A program made the position numbers and the translations under genes. This document shows, in pieces, positions 1-5,621 of a stretch of DNA of 8,657 nucleotides. Each line of letters begins with the position of its first letter. The stretch's first letter is position 1. Under the pieces are notes generated by a model, which saw only the letters and a program-made list of their open reading frames with translations, was not told the DNA's origin and ran no database searches. Origin of the DNA: BQJD01 sp965652415 (lineage in GTDB: Bacteria > Pseudomonadota > Gammaproteobacteria > Arenicellales > CAJQKF01); assembly GCA_965652415.1 (NCBI GenBank), contig CBFGVH010000129.1:1-8657 (forward strand), given 5' to 3'.

Positions 1-27
1 CCCGGCCTCCACGCCAAAACGAAACCG

Positions 28-54
28 CTGTAGGAGCCTGCCTGCAGGCGATTG
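28..54 (+). repeat. REP unit 1 (GTAGGAGC-type palindrome)
   Basis: This unit opens with CTGTAGGAGC and ends with GGCGATTG. Between these, CCTGC and GCAGG form a short hairpin around a 2-nt centre. It is identical to the unit at 144-170. Confidence 0.8.
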
Positions 55-80
55 CTGCGGCGTGCACGCCGCCACGGAGA

Positions 81-108
81 GAATCGCCGGCAAGGCCGGC
101 TCCTACAG
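81..108 (-). repeat. REP unit 2, inverted
   Basis: Read on the minus strand it starts CTGTAGGAGC and ends GGCGATTC, matching the heads and tails of the flanking units. Its core is a GCCGG/CCGGC palindrome instead of CCTGC/GCAGG. The stem therefore keeps its pairing with different bases, which suggests compensatory change. Confidence 0.8.
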
Positions 109-143
109 TGCCCACACCCGGCCTCCACGCCAAAACGAAACCG

Positions 144-170
144 CTGTAGGAGCCTGCCTGCAGGCGATTG
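144..170 (+). repeat. REP unit 3 (duplicate of unit 1)
   Basis: This is an exact copy of the unit at 28-54, carried in the second copy of the 55-bp direct repeat. Its end is 27 bp from the rlmB stop codon, so it may shape the 3' end of the rlmB transcript. Confidence 0.8.
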
Positions 171-190
171 CATCGGCGGGCGTCGACGTC

Positions 191-210
191 CGGGGGATCA
201 GGAACCCCCG
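191..210 (-). other. Stem-loop across the rlmB stop codon
   Basis: CGGGGG (191-196) pairs with CCCCCG (205-210) around an 8-nt loop that contains the rlmB stop codon (198-200). CGTCG (181-185) and CGACG (211-215) could add outer pairs with a 5-nt bulge on one side. No T-run follows on the minus strand, so it is not a standard intrinsic terminator. It could protect the 3' end or simply be a chance structure in GC-rich DNA. Confidence 0.35.
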
Positions 211-956
211 CGACGCTGCCTGACGGCTTCGTACAGAACCACCCCGGCGGCCACCGAAACGTTGAGGCTTTCCACCTTGCCGAGCATGGGAATGCGAACG
301 AGGTGGTCGCAGTGCCGCCGAGTGAGCTCGCGCAGGCCCGATCCTTCCGAACCGAGGACGACAGCCGCAGGCCCCGCAAAGTCCGCCCGCCACAGGTCGA
401 TGCCGGCGTCGTCCGCGGCGCCGGTGATCCAGACGCCTGAATCGCTGAGGGTCCCGAGCGTGCGGGCGAGATTCGGTACCTGGTAGAACGGCATGCTGTT
501 GGCGGCGCCGGCCGCGACCCGGGACACCACCGGCGTGATCCCGCAGGCCCTGTCGGCGGGAGCGATCACGGCGTCGACGCCGGCGCCGTCCGCCGCTCGC
601 AGGCAGGCTCCGAGATTGTGCGGGTCCTGCACACCGTCGAGCACCAGCAAGAGCGGATCGTGCTCGAGATTGGCCAACAGCGACTCCAGCCCGACGCTGT
701 CCAGTACGCGGGCACCGGCGCACTGCGCCATGACCCCCTGGTGGCGCAGTCCCGCGGCCATCTCGTCGAGTTCGCGGCGACCGGTGCGCGTCACCGGCAC
801 ACCGCACCGCTCGGCCAGGGCCGCGATCTCGTTCATGCGGCGGTCGTTTCGACGCGCGTCGATCCACACCCCCGCGACCTCGCGCGGCTGGTTGTTGAGC
901 GCCGCGCGAACGTCCTGCAGTCCGCCGATGACGATCAGTTCTCGACCTTGTCCCAC
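198..956 (-). CDS. rlmB: 23S rRNA (guanosine-2251-2'-O)-methyltransferase RlmB
   Basis: This 252-aa protein (E. coli RlmB: 243) is a SpoU/TrmH-family SPOUT enzyme that 2'-O-methylates G2251 in the peptidyl-transferase P-loop of 23S rRNA, using SAM. Residues 1-80 fit the L30e-like RNA-binding domain and residues 100-248 the knotted catalytic domain. Family motifs are visible: DGVQDPHNLGACLRAAD with Asn114 and Arg120, VVLGSEGSGL with Glu204, and VESLNVSVAAGVVLYEA with Ser230 and Ser234. These match the E. coli conserved residues N108, R114, E198, S224 and S228 at a constant offset of 6. The start is GTG at 956, inside the last codons of rnr (22-bp overlap), with GGAG six bases upstream; I see no better start downstream. 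The overlap implies cotranscription and probably translational coupling with rnr, the usual order in gammaproteobacteria. Confidence 0.95.
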   Translation of the reverse strand: MGQGRELIVIGGLQDVRAALNNQPREVAGVWIDARRNDRRMNEIAALAERCGVPVTRTGRRELDEMAAGLRHQGVMAQCAGARVLDSVGLESLLANLEHDPLLLVLDGVQDPHNLGACLRAADGAGVDAVIAPADRACGITPVVSRVAAGAANSMPFYQVPNLARTLGTLSDSGVWITGAADDAGIDLWRADFAGPAAVVLGSEGSGLRELTRRHCDHLVRIPMLGKVESLNVSVAAGVVLYEAVRQRRGGS

Positions 957-3121
957 TTGCCGCTCCGCCGCCCGTGCCGCCGACCCCGTGAACCGGACTT
1001 GCCCGCATCCACGGGGACGAAAGCGATCTTGCCTTCGTCCAGGTCCACCGACGCGACCTTGACCCGCATGGCATCGCCAAGACGCAGCGTGCGCCCGCTG
1101 CGCTCGCCGGCGAGTTCCAGTCGAAGGGGATCGAAGTGGAAGTAGTCGCTGCCGAGTTCCGAGATGTGCACCAGTCCGTCGATGAAGATGTCGTCAAGGG
1201 TAACGAACACCCCGAACTGGGTCACGCCCGAGATCCGTCCGTCGAACTCCTCGCCGACGTGGTCCTCCATGAATTCGGCCTTCAGCCACTGGTAGACGTC
1301 GCGGGTCGCCTCTTCGGCACGCCGCTCGGTCACCGAGCAATGCTCGGCGATACCGGACAAGGCACCACGGTCGGGCAGCGGCTGTTTGCCGCCTGCGCGC
1401 AGCCTTCGCCGGATCAACCGGTGCACGACGAGATCCGGGTAGCGTCGGATGGGTGACGTGAAATGAGTATAGTGCTCGAAGCCGAGTGCGAAGTGCAGCG
1501 ACGGATCGACACTGTAAACGGCCTGGCGCAGGGTGCGCAGCACCAGCATCTCGAGCGTCTGGATCACGTCCGGGCGCCGTTCGCGCGCCTTGCTCACGGC
1601 ACTCATGAGGTTGGCCGCAGTGGGACGTTTCCCGCCCTCGATGCGCACGCCGAACACGTTGTAGACCCGGCGCAGGTCCTCGATGCGGTCCTCGTCGGGC
1701 TCCTCGTGGATGCGATACATGCCGCCGTCGCCCTCGGAGATGAAACGCGCCGCGCACACGTTGGCGACGAGCATGCATTCCTCGATGAGCCGGTGGGTGT
1801 CAAGGCGCCGCCTGGCCGACACGGACTCGATGCGCCGATCGGCGCCGAAGCGGAACACGGGCTCGGCGATATCGAGATCGAGCGAACCGGCGGCGAACCG
1901 GCGATGGCGAAGGGCCAGGTAAAGTTCGTACAGGCCTCGCAGCGAGTCGTGCACCTCGGCCGGTACCGACTTCAACGCCGCCGTTTCGCCGTCGAGCAGC
2001 GCCTGGGCCTTCTCGTAGGTAAAGCGCACCCGCGAGCGGATGATGGCCGGTACGAACCGGTAGTCGCTCACGGCGCCGTCACGCGACAGGTGCATCTCGC
2101 AGACCATGGCGTAGCGGTCGACGTCGGGCCTGAGCGAACAGATGCCGTTGGACAACCCCTCGGGAAGCATCGGGATGACGCGGCCGGGGAAGTATACCGA
2201 GTTGCCGCGCTCGGCCGCGCACCGATCGAGGGCGCTGCCGGGTCCGACATAGTGGGAGACATCGGCGATGGCTACCCACAACTTCCAACCCTTGCCGTCG
2301 ACCTTGGCCGCCACGGCATCATCGAAGTCCTTGGCATCGGCGCCGTCGATGGTCACCAGCGGCAGGTCCCGCATGTCCTTGCGGCCGCGCGCGTCGACCA
2401 CGGAGCTATCGGAAAGATCGAGACCCTCGATCTCGTCGAGCACGTCCTCGGGCCACTGCCAGGGAATGTCGTGCTTGCGAATGGCGATCTCGGTTTCCAT
2501 GCCCGGGGCGAGATGCTCGCCGATGCACTCGACCACGCGCCCGCCCAGGCGGCGATTCTCGAAGGGGTGCGAGGTGATCTCCACGACCACGATCATGCCG
2601 TCGACGGCCTCGCCCTGGTCGTCGGGATGCACCACCACGTCCTGGCTGAAGCGCGAATCGTCCGGGACCACGAAGCCGACCCCGCGCTCCTGGACGAAAC
2701 GGCCCACGATATGCTTCTGACCCTGCTCGAGCAGGGTGACCACCGCGCCCTCGTGGCGGCCGCGGTGATCGATGTTGCGAACCCGCGCCAGCACCTTGTC
2801 GCCATGAAGGACGCGCTGCATCTCTCGGGACGACAGGTAAAGGTCGGGCCCTTCACCGGCGCGGGACACGAACCCGAAACCGTCGCGGTGGCCGATGACG
2901 CGACCGGTCACCATGTCCATGTGATCGGCGAGCGCGAAGCGGTTGCGGCGATTGCGGATGATGGTTCCGGCGGCGATCATCTCGCCCAGCCGTTCGAGAA
3001 CAATGGCGCCCGGCTTCTTGCCCGTGGCGCCGAGCGCGGCGCCGATTTCCGCGAGCGAGAGCGGTTCTCCGGCGTCGGTAAGAACCTTCAGAATTCGGTC
3101 CTGGGTGATGTCGTTTGTCAA
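935..3121 (-). CDS. rnr: Ribonuclease R (3'-5' exoribonuclease)
   Basis: This protein (728 aa from the chosen start) is a processive RNB-family exonuclease that degrades structured RNA 3' to 5' and takes part in RNA quality control and trans-translation. Domains in order: winged-helix HTH (about 5-70), two cold-shock/OB domains (about 71-230), RNB catalytic domain (about 252-580), S1 domain (about 624-703), then a short Arg/Gly/Lys tail. The catalytic motif TIDGADAKDFDDAV carries Asp259, 265, 267 and 268, equivalent to E. coli D272, D278, D280 and D281. FTSPIRRYPDL near 554 is also typical. The frame is open to a GTG at 3190, but that would overlap the tRNA promoter and add 23 unlikely residues. 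TTG at 3121 starts MTNDITQDRIL, has GGAAGG upstream and gives normal family length. The basic tail is shorter than the lysine-rich E. coli tail. The gene overlaps rlmB downstream. Confidence 0.95.
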   Translation of the reverse strand: MTNDITQDRILKVLTDAGEPLSLAEIGAALGATGKKPGAIVLERLGEMIAAGTIIRNRRNRFALADHMDMVTGRVIGHRDGFGFVSRAGEGPDLYLSSREMQRVLHGDKVLARVRNIDHRGRHEGAVVTLLEQGQKHIVGRFVQERGVGFVVPDDSRFSQDVVVHPDDQGEAVDGMIVVVEITSHPFENRRLGGRVVECIGEHLAPGMETEIAIRKHDIPWQWPEDVLDEIEGLDLSDSSVVDARGRKDMRDLPLVTIDGADAKDFDDAVAAKVDGKGWKLWVAIADVSHYVGPGSALDRCAAERGNSVYFPGRVIPMLPEGLSNGICSLRPDVDRYAMVCEMHLSRDGAVSDYRFVPAIIRSRVRFTYEKAQALLDGETAALKSVPAEVHDSLRGLYELYLALRHRRFAAGSLDLDIAEPVFRFGADRRIESVSARRRLDTHRLIEECMLVANVCAARFISEGDGGMYRIHEEPDEDRIEDLRRVYNVFGVRIEGGKRPTAANLMSAVSKARERRPDVIQTLEMLVLRTLRQAVYSVDPSLHFALGFEHYTHFTSPIRRYPDLVVHRLIRRRLRAGGKQPLPDRGALSGIAEHCSVTERRAEEATRDVYQWLKAEFMEDHVGEEFDGRISGVTQFGVFVTLDDIFIDGLVHISELGSDYFHFDPLRLELAGERSGRTLRLGDAMRVKVASVDLDEGKIAFVPVDAGKSGSRGRRHGRRSGKWDKVEN

Positions 3122-3155
3122 GGTTGACGCCTTCCCGTAGTGGCGAGGTATGTGA

Positions 3156-3184
3156 TTGACATGATTGCGGGCGGAATGTAAATT
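3156..3184 (+). promoter_or_regulatory. Sigma-70 promoter of tRNA-Leu
   Basis: A perfect -35 TTGACA (3156-3161), a 17-nt spacer and a -10 TAAATT (3179-3184, 4 of 6 consensus) face the tRNA. Transcription should start near 3190, about 45 nt before the mature 5' end. The same bases read on the minus strand contain TTTACA (3182-3177), 16 nt before a weak GTCAAT. That may be the rnr promoter, in which case the two overlap back to back; this second reading is weak. Confidence 0.7.
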
Positions 3185-3188
3185 TCGC

Positions 3189-3207
3189 ACCCTCGTTTGC
3201 CGAGGGT
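3189..3207 (+). other. Hairpin at the 5' end of the pre-tRNA leader
   Basis: ACCCTCG (3189-3195) and CGAGGGT (3201-3207) make a perfect 7-bp stem with a 5-nt loop, TTTGC. It starts almost at the predicted transcription start. Its 3' half lies within TGCCGAGG (3198-3205), which repeats the base before and the 5' acceptor strand of the tRNA itself (3235-3242). Confidence 0.5.
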
Positions 3208-3235
3208 CTGGCGTAGCGTCCGGCCCGAAGAAGAT

Positions 3236-3322
3236 GCCGAGGTGGCGGAATTGGTAGACGCGCTAGCTTCAGGTGCTAGTGGGGGCAACCCCGTGGAGGT
3301 TCAAGTCCTCTCCTCGGTACCA
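3236..3322 (+). tRNA. tRNA-Leu(CAG)
   Basis: An 87-nt class II tRNA for CUG codons. The acceptor stem is GCCGAGG (3236-3242) with CCTCGGT (3312-3318), including a G-U closing pair, followed by discriminator A and an encoded CCA (3320-3322). The anticodon stem CTAGC/GCTAG (3263-3267/3275-3279) encloses TTCAGGT, giving anticodon CAG at 3270-3272. A long variable arm (GGGGG-CAA-CCCC, about 3281-3292) is typical of leucine tRNAs. The T arm GGAGG/CCTCT encloses TTCAAGT. The body resembles E. coli leucine tRNAs. It is the only gene on the plus strand and is divergent from rnr; a leucine tRNA between purA and rnr is, as I recall, also found in Pseudomonas. Confidence 0.97.
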
Positions 3323-3334
3323 CGTCTTATATCA

Positions 3335-3370
3335 CGTCGGGCGGTCGTTGTAACGCACCCTGGCCCGACG
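3335..3370 (+). terminator. Weak candidate terminator after tRNA-Leu
   Basis: CGTCGGGC (3335-3342) and GCCCGACG (3363-3370) form an 8-bp inverted repeat 12 bp past the tRNA CCA end. The loop is 20 nt and the following bases are only CATTCCTTCC, so it lacks the compact stem and T-run of a standard intrinsic terminator. It may act as a weak terminator or 3' processing structure. Confidence 0.3.
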
Positions 3371-3397
3371 CATTCCTTCCCGGCCGCGTAATACTCC

Positions 3398-3414
3398 GCC
3401 GACCGTGAGTCGGC
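3398..3414 (-). terminator. Hairpin downstream of the HlyD-type gene
   Basis: GCCGAC (3398-3403) and GTCGGC (3409-3414) pair around a 5-nt loop, about 30 bp past the minus-strand stop at 3445. The bases that follow on the minus strand (GGAGTATTAC) are only slightly T-rich. It is placed correctly for a terminator of the barrel/adaptor unit, which converges on the tRNA, but is weak by sequence. Confidence 0.3.
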
Positions 3415-3444
3415 AGCCGCGCGACCCCTTGTTCGATTCGACCG

Positions 3445-4758
3445 CTAGCGCTCGCGCAGGCTCTCGTCGCGGTAGCGCAGCAGCGGCTCCAGGACATACT
3501 CGATCAGGCGGCGCTCGCCCGTGACGATGTCGGCGCTGGCCTGCATGCCTGGCGACAGCCGCGCCAGTCGGCCCTTGACCCGATTCGGAAGTTGCACACT
3601 TGTGAACGTGATGCGCGCCGGGTAGACCAGGCCCTCGACGTCGTGCGCCACCGCGTCGTCACCGATCCATTGCACGATGCCGTCGATGGTGCCGTAGCGC
3701 GTGAACTCGAAGGCGTCGACCTTGATGCGCGCCTGATCCCGCTCGTCCACGAAGCCGACATCCTTGTTGAGGATGCGGGCATTGAACTCGACGCCGGAAT
3801 CCTCGGGCACGATCACCATCAGTGGATCGGTTCGTTCAACGACCGCGCCGACGGTCGTGAGCAGCAGTTCCTGCACGGTGCCGTCGACCGGCGAGCGCAC
3901 GGTGAGCCTGTCCTTGATCTCGCGCACGCGCACGAGTTCCTGCTCAACGTGCTCCAGTTCGCCGCCCGCCGCCGCGAGGTCGTCGTGCAGCCGGCCGCGG
4001 TGTTCGCTTCGCTCGGCATCGCGACCCTTTCTCGCCTCCTGCTCGCTGATCTGCGCCTCGCGCACGCGCTCGACCTGGACCTCGCGCTCCTTGAGCAGGG
4101 CGTCGAGTTCGTAGCCGGCGTCCACCGCCTCGCGTTCGGCGACGATGCCCTTGTCCACCTGCTCGCGGATGTCGGCGAGCCGCTGCCGCTGCTGGGCGAT
4201 GCGAAGGGTCAACCTTTCGTCCTCCCGCAGCTCCACCGCCACCTCGGCCGCCGCCCGCTCGACCTGCCGCTCGAATCGTTCCGCGGTTTCGGAGAATGCC
4301 AGCCGGTTGGCGGCGAGCCGTCGTCGCTCGGCCTCGATCAGCGCAGCGGGCGCCTCGAGTCCGTCACCCGGCTCGACGGCTTCGCCAAGCTCCGCCCTGA
4401 CGCGCTGCAGCGTCAGGGCGAGACGAAGGCGGCGGCCTTCCAGCCGCTGCTCTTCGGCGCCCGTCTCGGTGGGATCCAGCTCCACCAGGACTTGCCCGCG
4501 GCTCACCCGCTGACCGTCGGCGACGTGAATGGCGCCGACGACCCCCGCCTCGGCCGCCTGGATTCGGCGCACCTTTCCCGACGGAACGATCTCGCCGCGG
4601 GCGCTCACCACGACGTCCACCGTGGCGTGGTACAGCCAGCCTCCGGCAACCAGCACGAACGCCGCGACGAGAAGCGTGACGAGCCTCGACCCACGCCGCG
4701 GCGACTGGTCAAGCACGGCTCCGGCGCGATTCCGGCCATGTTCGCGATGAGACGGCAA
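3445..4758 (-). CDS. HlyD-family periplasmic adaptor (type I secretion membrane fusion protein)
   Basis: This protein (437 aa; E. coli HlyD is 478) is anchored in the inner membrane, spans the periplasm and in the known family links an ABC exporter to a TolC-type channel. Visible parts: a short basic cytoplasmic N-terminus (1-25), one membrane helix (about 26-47, LVTLLVAAFVLVAGGWLYHA), a first lipoyl half (about 63-96, ending GQVLVELDPTETG), a long charged coiled-coil hairpin (about 102-283, turn near DKGIVAEREAVDAG), a second lipoyl half (about 285-318, SPVDGTVQEL), a beta-barrel part (325-400), and the HlyD-type end GERRLIEYVLEPLLRYRDES. The frame is open to an ATG at 4851, but that would overlap the preceding gene by 65 bp. 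A perfect GGAGGT (4770-4765) lies 6 nt before TTG 4758 and 3 nt before GTG 4761, so TTG is preferred. No ABC transporter, RTX substrate or TolC gene lies in the window. Confidence 0.88.
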   Translation of the reverse strand: MPSHREHGRNRAGAVLDQSPRRGSRLVTLLVAAFVLVAGGWLYHATVDVVVSARGEIVPSGKVRRIQAAEAGVVGAIHVADGQRVSRGQVLVELDPTETGAEEQRLEGRRLRLALTLQRVRAELGEAVEPGDGLEAPAALIEAERRRLAANRLAFSETAERFERQVERAAAEVAVELREDERLTLRIAQQRQRLADIREQVDKGIVAEREAVDAGYELDALLKEREVQVERVREAQISEQEARKGRDAERSEHRGRLHDDLAAAGGELEHVEQELVRVREIKDRLTVRSPVDGTVQELLLTTVGAVVERTDPLMVIVPEDSGVEFNARILNKDVGFVDERDQARIKVDAFEFTRYGTIDGIVQWIGDDAVAHDVEGLVYPARITFTSVQLPNRVKGRLARLSPGMQASADIVTGERRLIEYVLEPLLRYRDESLRER

Positions 4759-4764
4759 CACGCG

Positions 4765-4770
4765 ACCTCC
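4765..4770 (-). promoter_or_regulatory. Ribosome binding site that sets the start of the HlyD-type gene
   Basis: GGAGGT on the minus strand matches the anti-Shine-Dalgarno perfectly. It lies between the barrel stop (4787) and GTG-TTG at 4761-4756. Its placement argues against the longer ATG start at 4851. Confidence 0.7.
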
Positions 4771-4786
4771 GGGCTCGCCGGTCCGA

Positions 4787-5398
4787 TCAGAATCGGCCGA
4801 CGAACCCAAGGGACACGGTATCGAGCCCCGAGTCCGTGCCGAGGCGGTCATACATCAACCGGACGCCGAACCTGTCGTTGAACCGGTAGGCGAAGCCGAG
4901 CCCGTAGATGCCCTCGCTGCCGTCGTCTTCGAACGACTCGGCGTTCAGCGGCACGCCGCGAACGGTCAGCGTTACGTCGCTCTCGGCGGTGCCGCTCAGC
5001 ACGCCGATCTTGCCGAGCAGCGAGAATCTGTCGCCGATGGGCGCGCGGCCGACGAGCGCTGCGTAGGCACCGCTGACACTCACGGTACCGCGAATCCGAC
5101 CTTCGCCGAGAGGACCTGGAATGCGGGCGTCGATGACGGCTTCACCGAAATCGTGGTAGCCGATCTCCACACCGAAATAGCGATTGAACTCGTAGCCGCC
5201 GAACAGCGCGCCTGCGGTGTCCGTGTCGTCCACTTCGCAGGATACTCCCGGCAGGCCGGCGACGGCGGTGCAGACGTCCTCGGCATCGTGGTGCTTCGAC
5301 TGGCCGATTGCCAGGCCGATGTAGCCTCCCTGGGCAAGGGCCGCCGGTGACGCCGTCAGTGCCGCGGCAACGATCATGAGCTTGAGTGCGTGCTTCAT
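4787..5398 (-). CDS. Small OmpA-like outer-membrane beta-barrel protein
   Basis: This 203-aa protein has a clear Sec signal peptide (MKHALKLMIVAAALTASPAALAQ, cut near residue 22-24), so a mature chain of about 180 residues. It shows alternating polar and hydrophobic strands rich in Gly, Tyr and Phe (GALFGGYEFNRYFGVEIGYHDFG, GIYGLGFAYRFNDRFGVRLMYD) and ends in Phe (VSLGFVGRF), the usual C-terminal BAM signal. Size and pattern fit an eight-stranded OmpA-type/OMP_b-brl barrel without the peptidoglycan-binding OmpA C-domain. Cys43 and Cys54 flank a loop-like stretch and may form a disulfide. ATG 5398 is preceded by AGGAG (5412-5408) at 7 nt. The HlyD-type gene follows about 28 bp after the stop, so the two are probably one operon. 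The ligand or precise role cannot be read from sequence. It is not a TolC-type channel. Confidence 0.85.
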   Translation of the reverse strand: MKHALKLMIVAAALTASPAALAQGGYIGLAIGQSKHHDAEDVCTAVAGLPGVSCEVDDTDTAGALFGGYEFNRYFGVEIGYHDFGEAVIDARIPGPLGEGRIRGTVSVSGAYAALVGRAPIGDRFSLLGKIGVLSGTAESDVTLTVRGVPLNAESFEDDGSEGIYGLGFAYRFNDRFGVRLMYDRLGTDSGLDTVSLGFVGRF

Positions 5399-5530
5399 CG
5401 CGTGATTCTCCTGTCTATGGAATACGAAGTGGTCGCTGGCTCGGGGCAGGACCGCCGGGAACGATTCCGGGTGCGTGCGTGGAGAGTCGGGATGAAGTCG
5501 GCATTCCGTGCCCTGCGGGGTCGTCCATGA

Positions 5531-5557
5531 GCCTGGTTCGTGCTGCGGGAACCAGGC
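5531..5557 (-). other. 9-bp stem-loop in the barrel-gene leader
   Basis: GCCTGGTTC (5531-5539) and GAACCAGGC (5549-5557) pair perfectly around a 9-nt loop. On the minus strand the T-rich stretch (TTTAGTTTTTC) comes before the stem. On the plus strand the stem is followed by A's, not T's. It is therefore not an intrinsic terminator in either direction. It could be an operator, or a 5' UTR structure if transcription starts just upstream. Confidence 0.55.
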
Positions 5558-5595
5558 GAAAAACTAAACGACAGGTCGCGCCAATGCAACCTCGG

Positions 5596-5609
5596 GGTAA
5601 CTTGTTACC
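5596..5609. promoter_or_regulatory. Inverted repeat GGTAACTTGTTACC, possible operator
   Basis: GGTAAC and GTTACC form a 6+6 inverted repeat with a 2-nt centre, sized for a dimeric regulator. It is AT-richer than its surroundings and sits 6-11 bp upstream of the weak minus-strand -35 candidate for the barrel gene. It could also form a 5-bp RNA hairpin with loop CAAG. No regulator is identified; no second copy was noticed elsewhere in the window. Confidence 0.35.
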
Positions 5610-5621
5610 AGGGGCGGGATT

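Larger units (their letters stand above)
1..171. repeat. REP cluster built on a 55-bp direct repeat
   Basis: Positions 1-55 and 117-171 are identical base for base, a direct repeat with a period of 116 bp. Each copy holds a lead-in (about 27 bases) and then a REP palindrome. A third REP in inverted orientation lies between them at 81-108. The order is REP(+), REP(-), REP(+), so the first two form a REPIN-like inverted pair. The cluster lies just downstream of the rlmB stop on the minus strand, the usual extragenic place for REPs. The first copy begins at the window edge, so more units may lie outside. REPs of this kind are known to be moved by RAYT (TnpA-REP) transposases; none is in this window. 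Confidence 0.85.
5399..5621. other. Upstream region of the barrel/adaptor unit
   Basis: This gap of 223 bp holds no convincing gene. Near the barrel start it has only the Shine-Dalgarno at 5408-5412. Its upstream half contains the stem-loop at 5531-5557, a short AT-rich patch (AAAAACTAAAC, 5560-5569) unlike the GC-rich surroundings, and the inverted repeat at 5596-5609. On the minus strand TTGCAT (5590-5585), 17 nt before TAGTTT, is a possible but poor sigma-70 promoter (3 of 6 in each box). The layout suggests the regulatory region of the barrel gene. Confidence 0.45.

Noticed and set aside
1..171. CRISPR-like array
   Set aside because: Only two long copies with an inverted REP between them and no regular spacers; the REP pattern explains it.
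103..1197. A 364-codon minus-strand frame across rlmB and the end of rnr
   Set aside because: It is Arg/Gly-rich out-of-frame translation of two well-supported genes.
1463..3127. A 554-codon plus-strand open frame antisense to rnr
   Set aside because: It is the high-GC shadow of rnr, whose RNB, OB and S1 motifs are unmistakable. The antisense product shows no recognisable domain.
3122..3190. rnr start at GTG 3190
   Set aside because: It would add 23 residues unlike RNase R and place the start at the tRNA transcription start; TTG 3121 has a Shine-Dalgarno and normal length.
3300..3322. tRNA-Leu 3' end as an integration (att) site for the accessory segment
   Set aside because: I found no second copy of the tRNA 3' end in the window and no integrase gene, so there is no support.
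3592..4881. A 429-codon plus-strand frame antisense to the HlyD-type gene
   Set aside because: It mirrors the coiled-coil gene and has no family features or own ribosome binding site that I could see.
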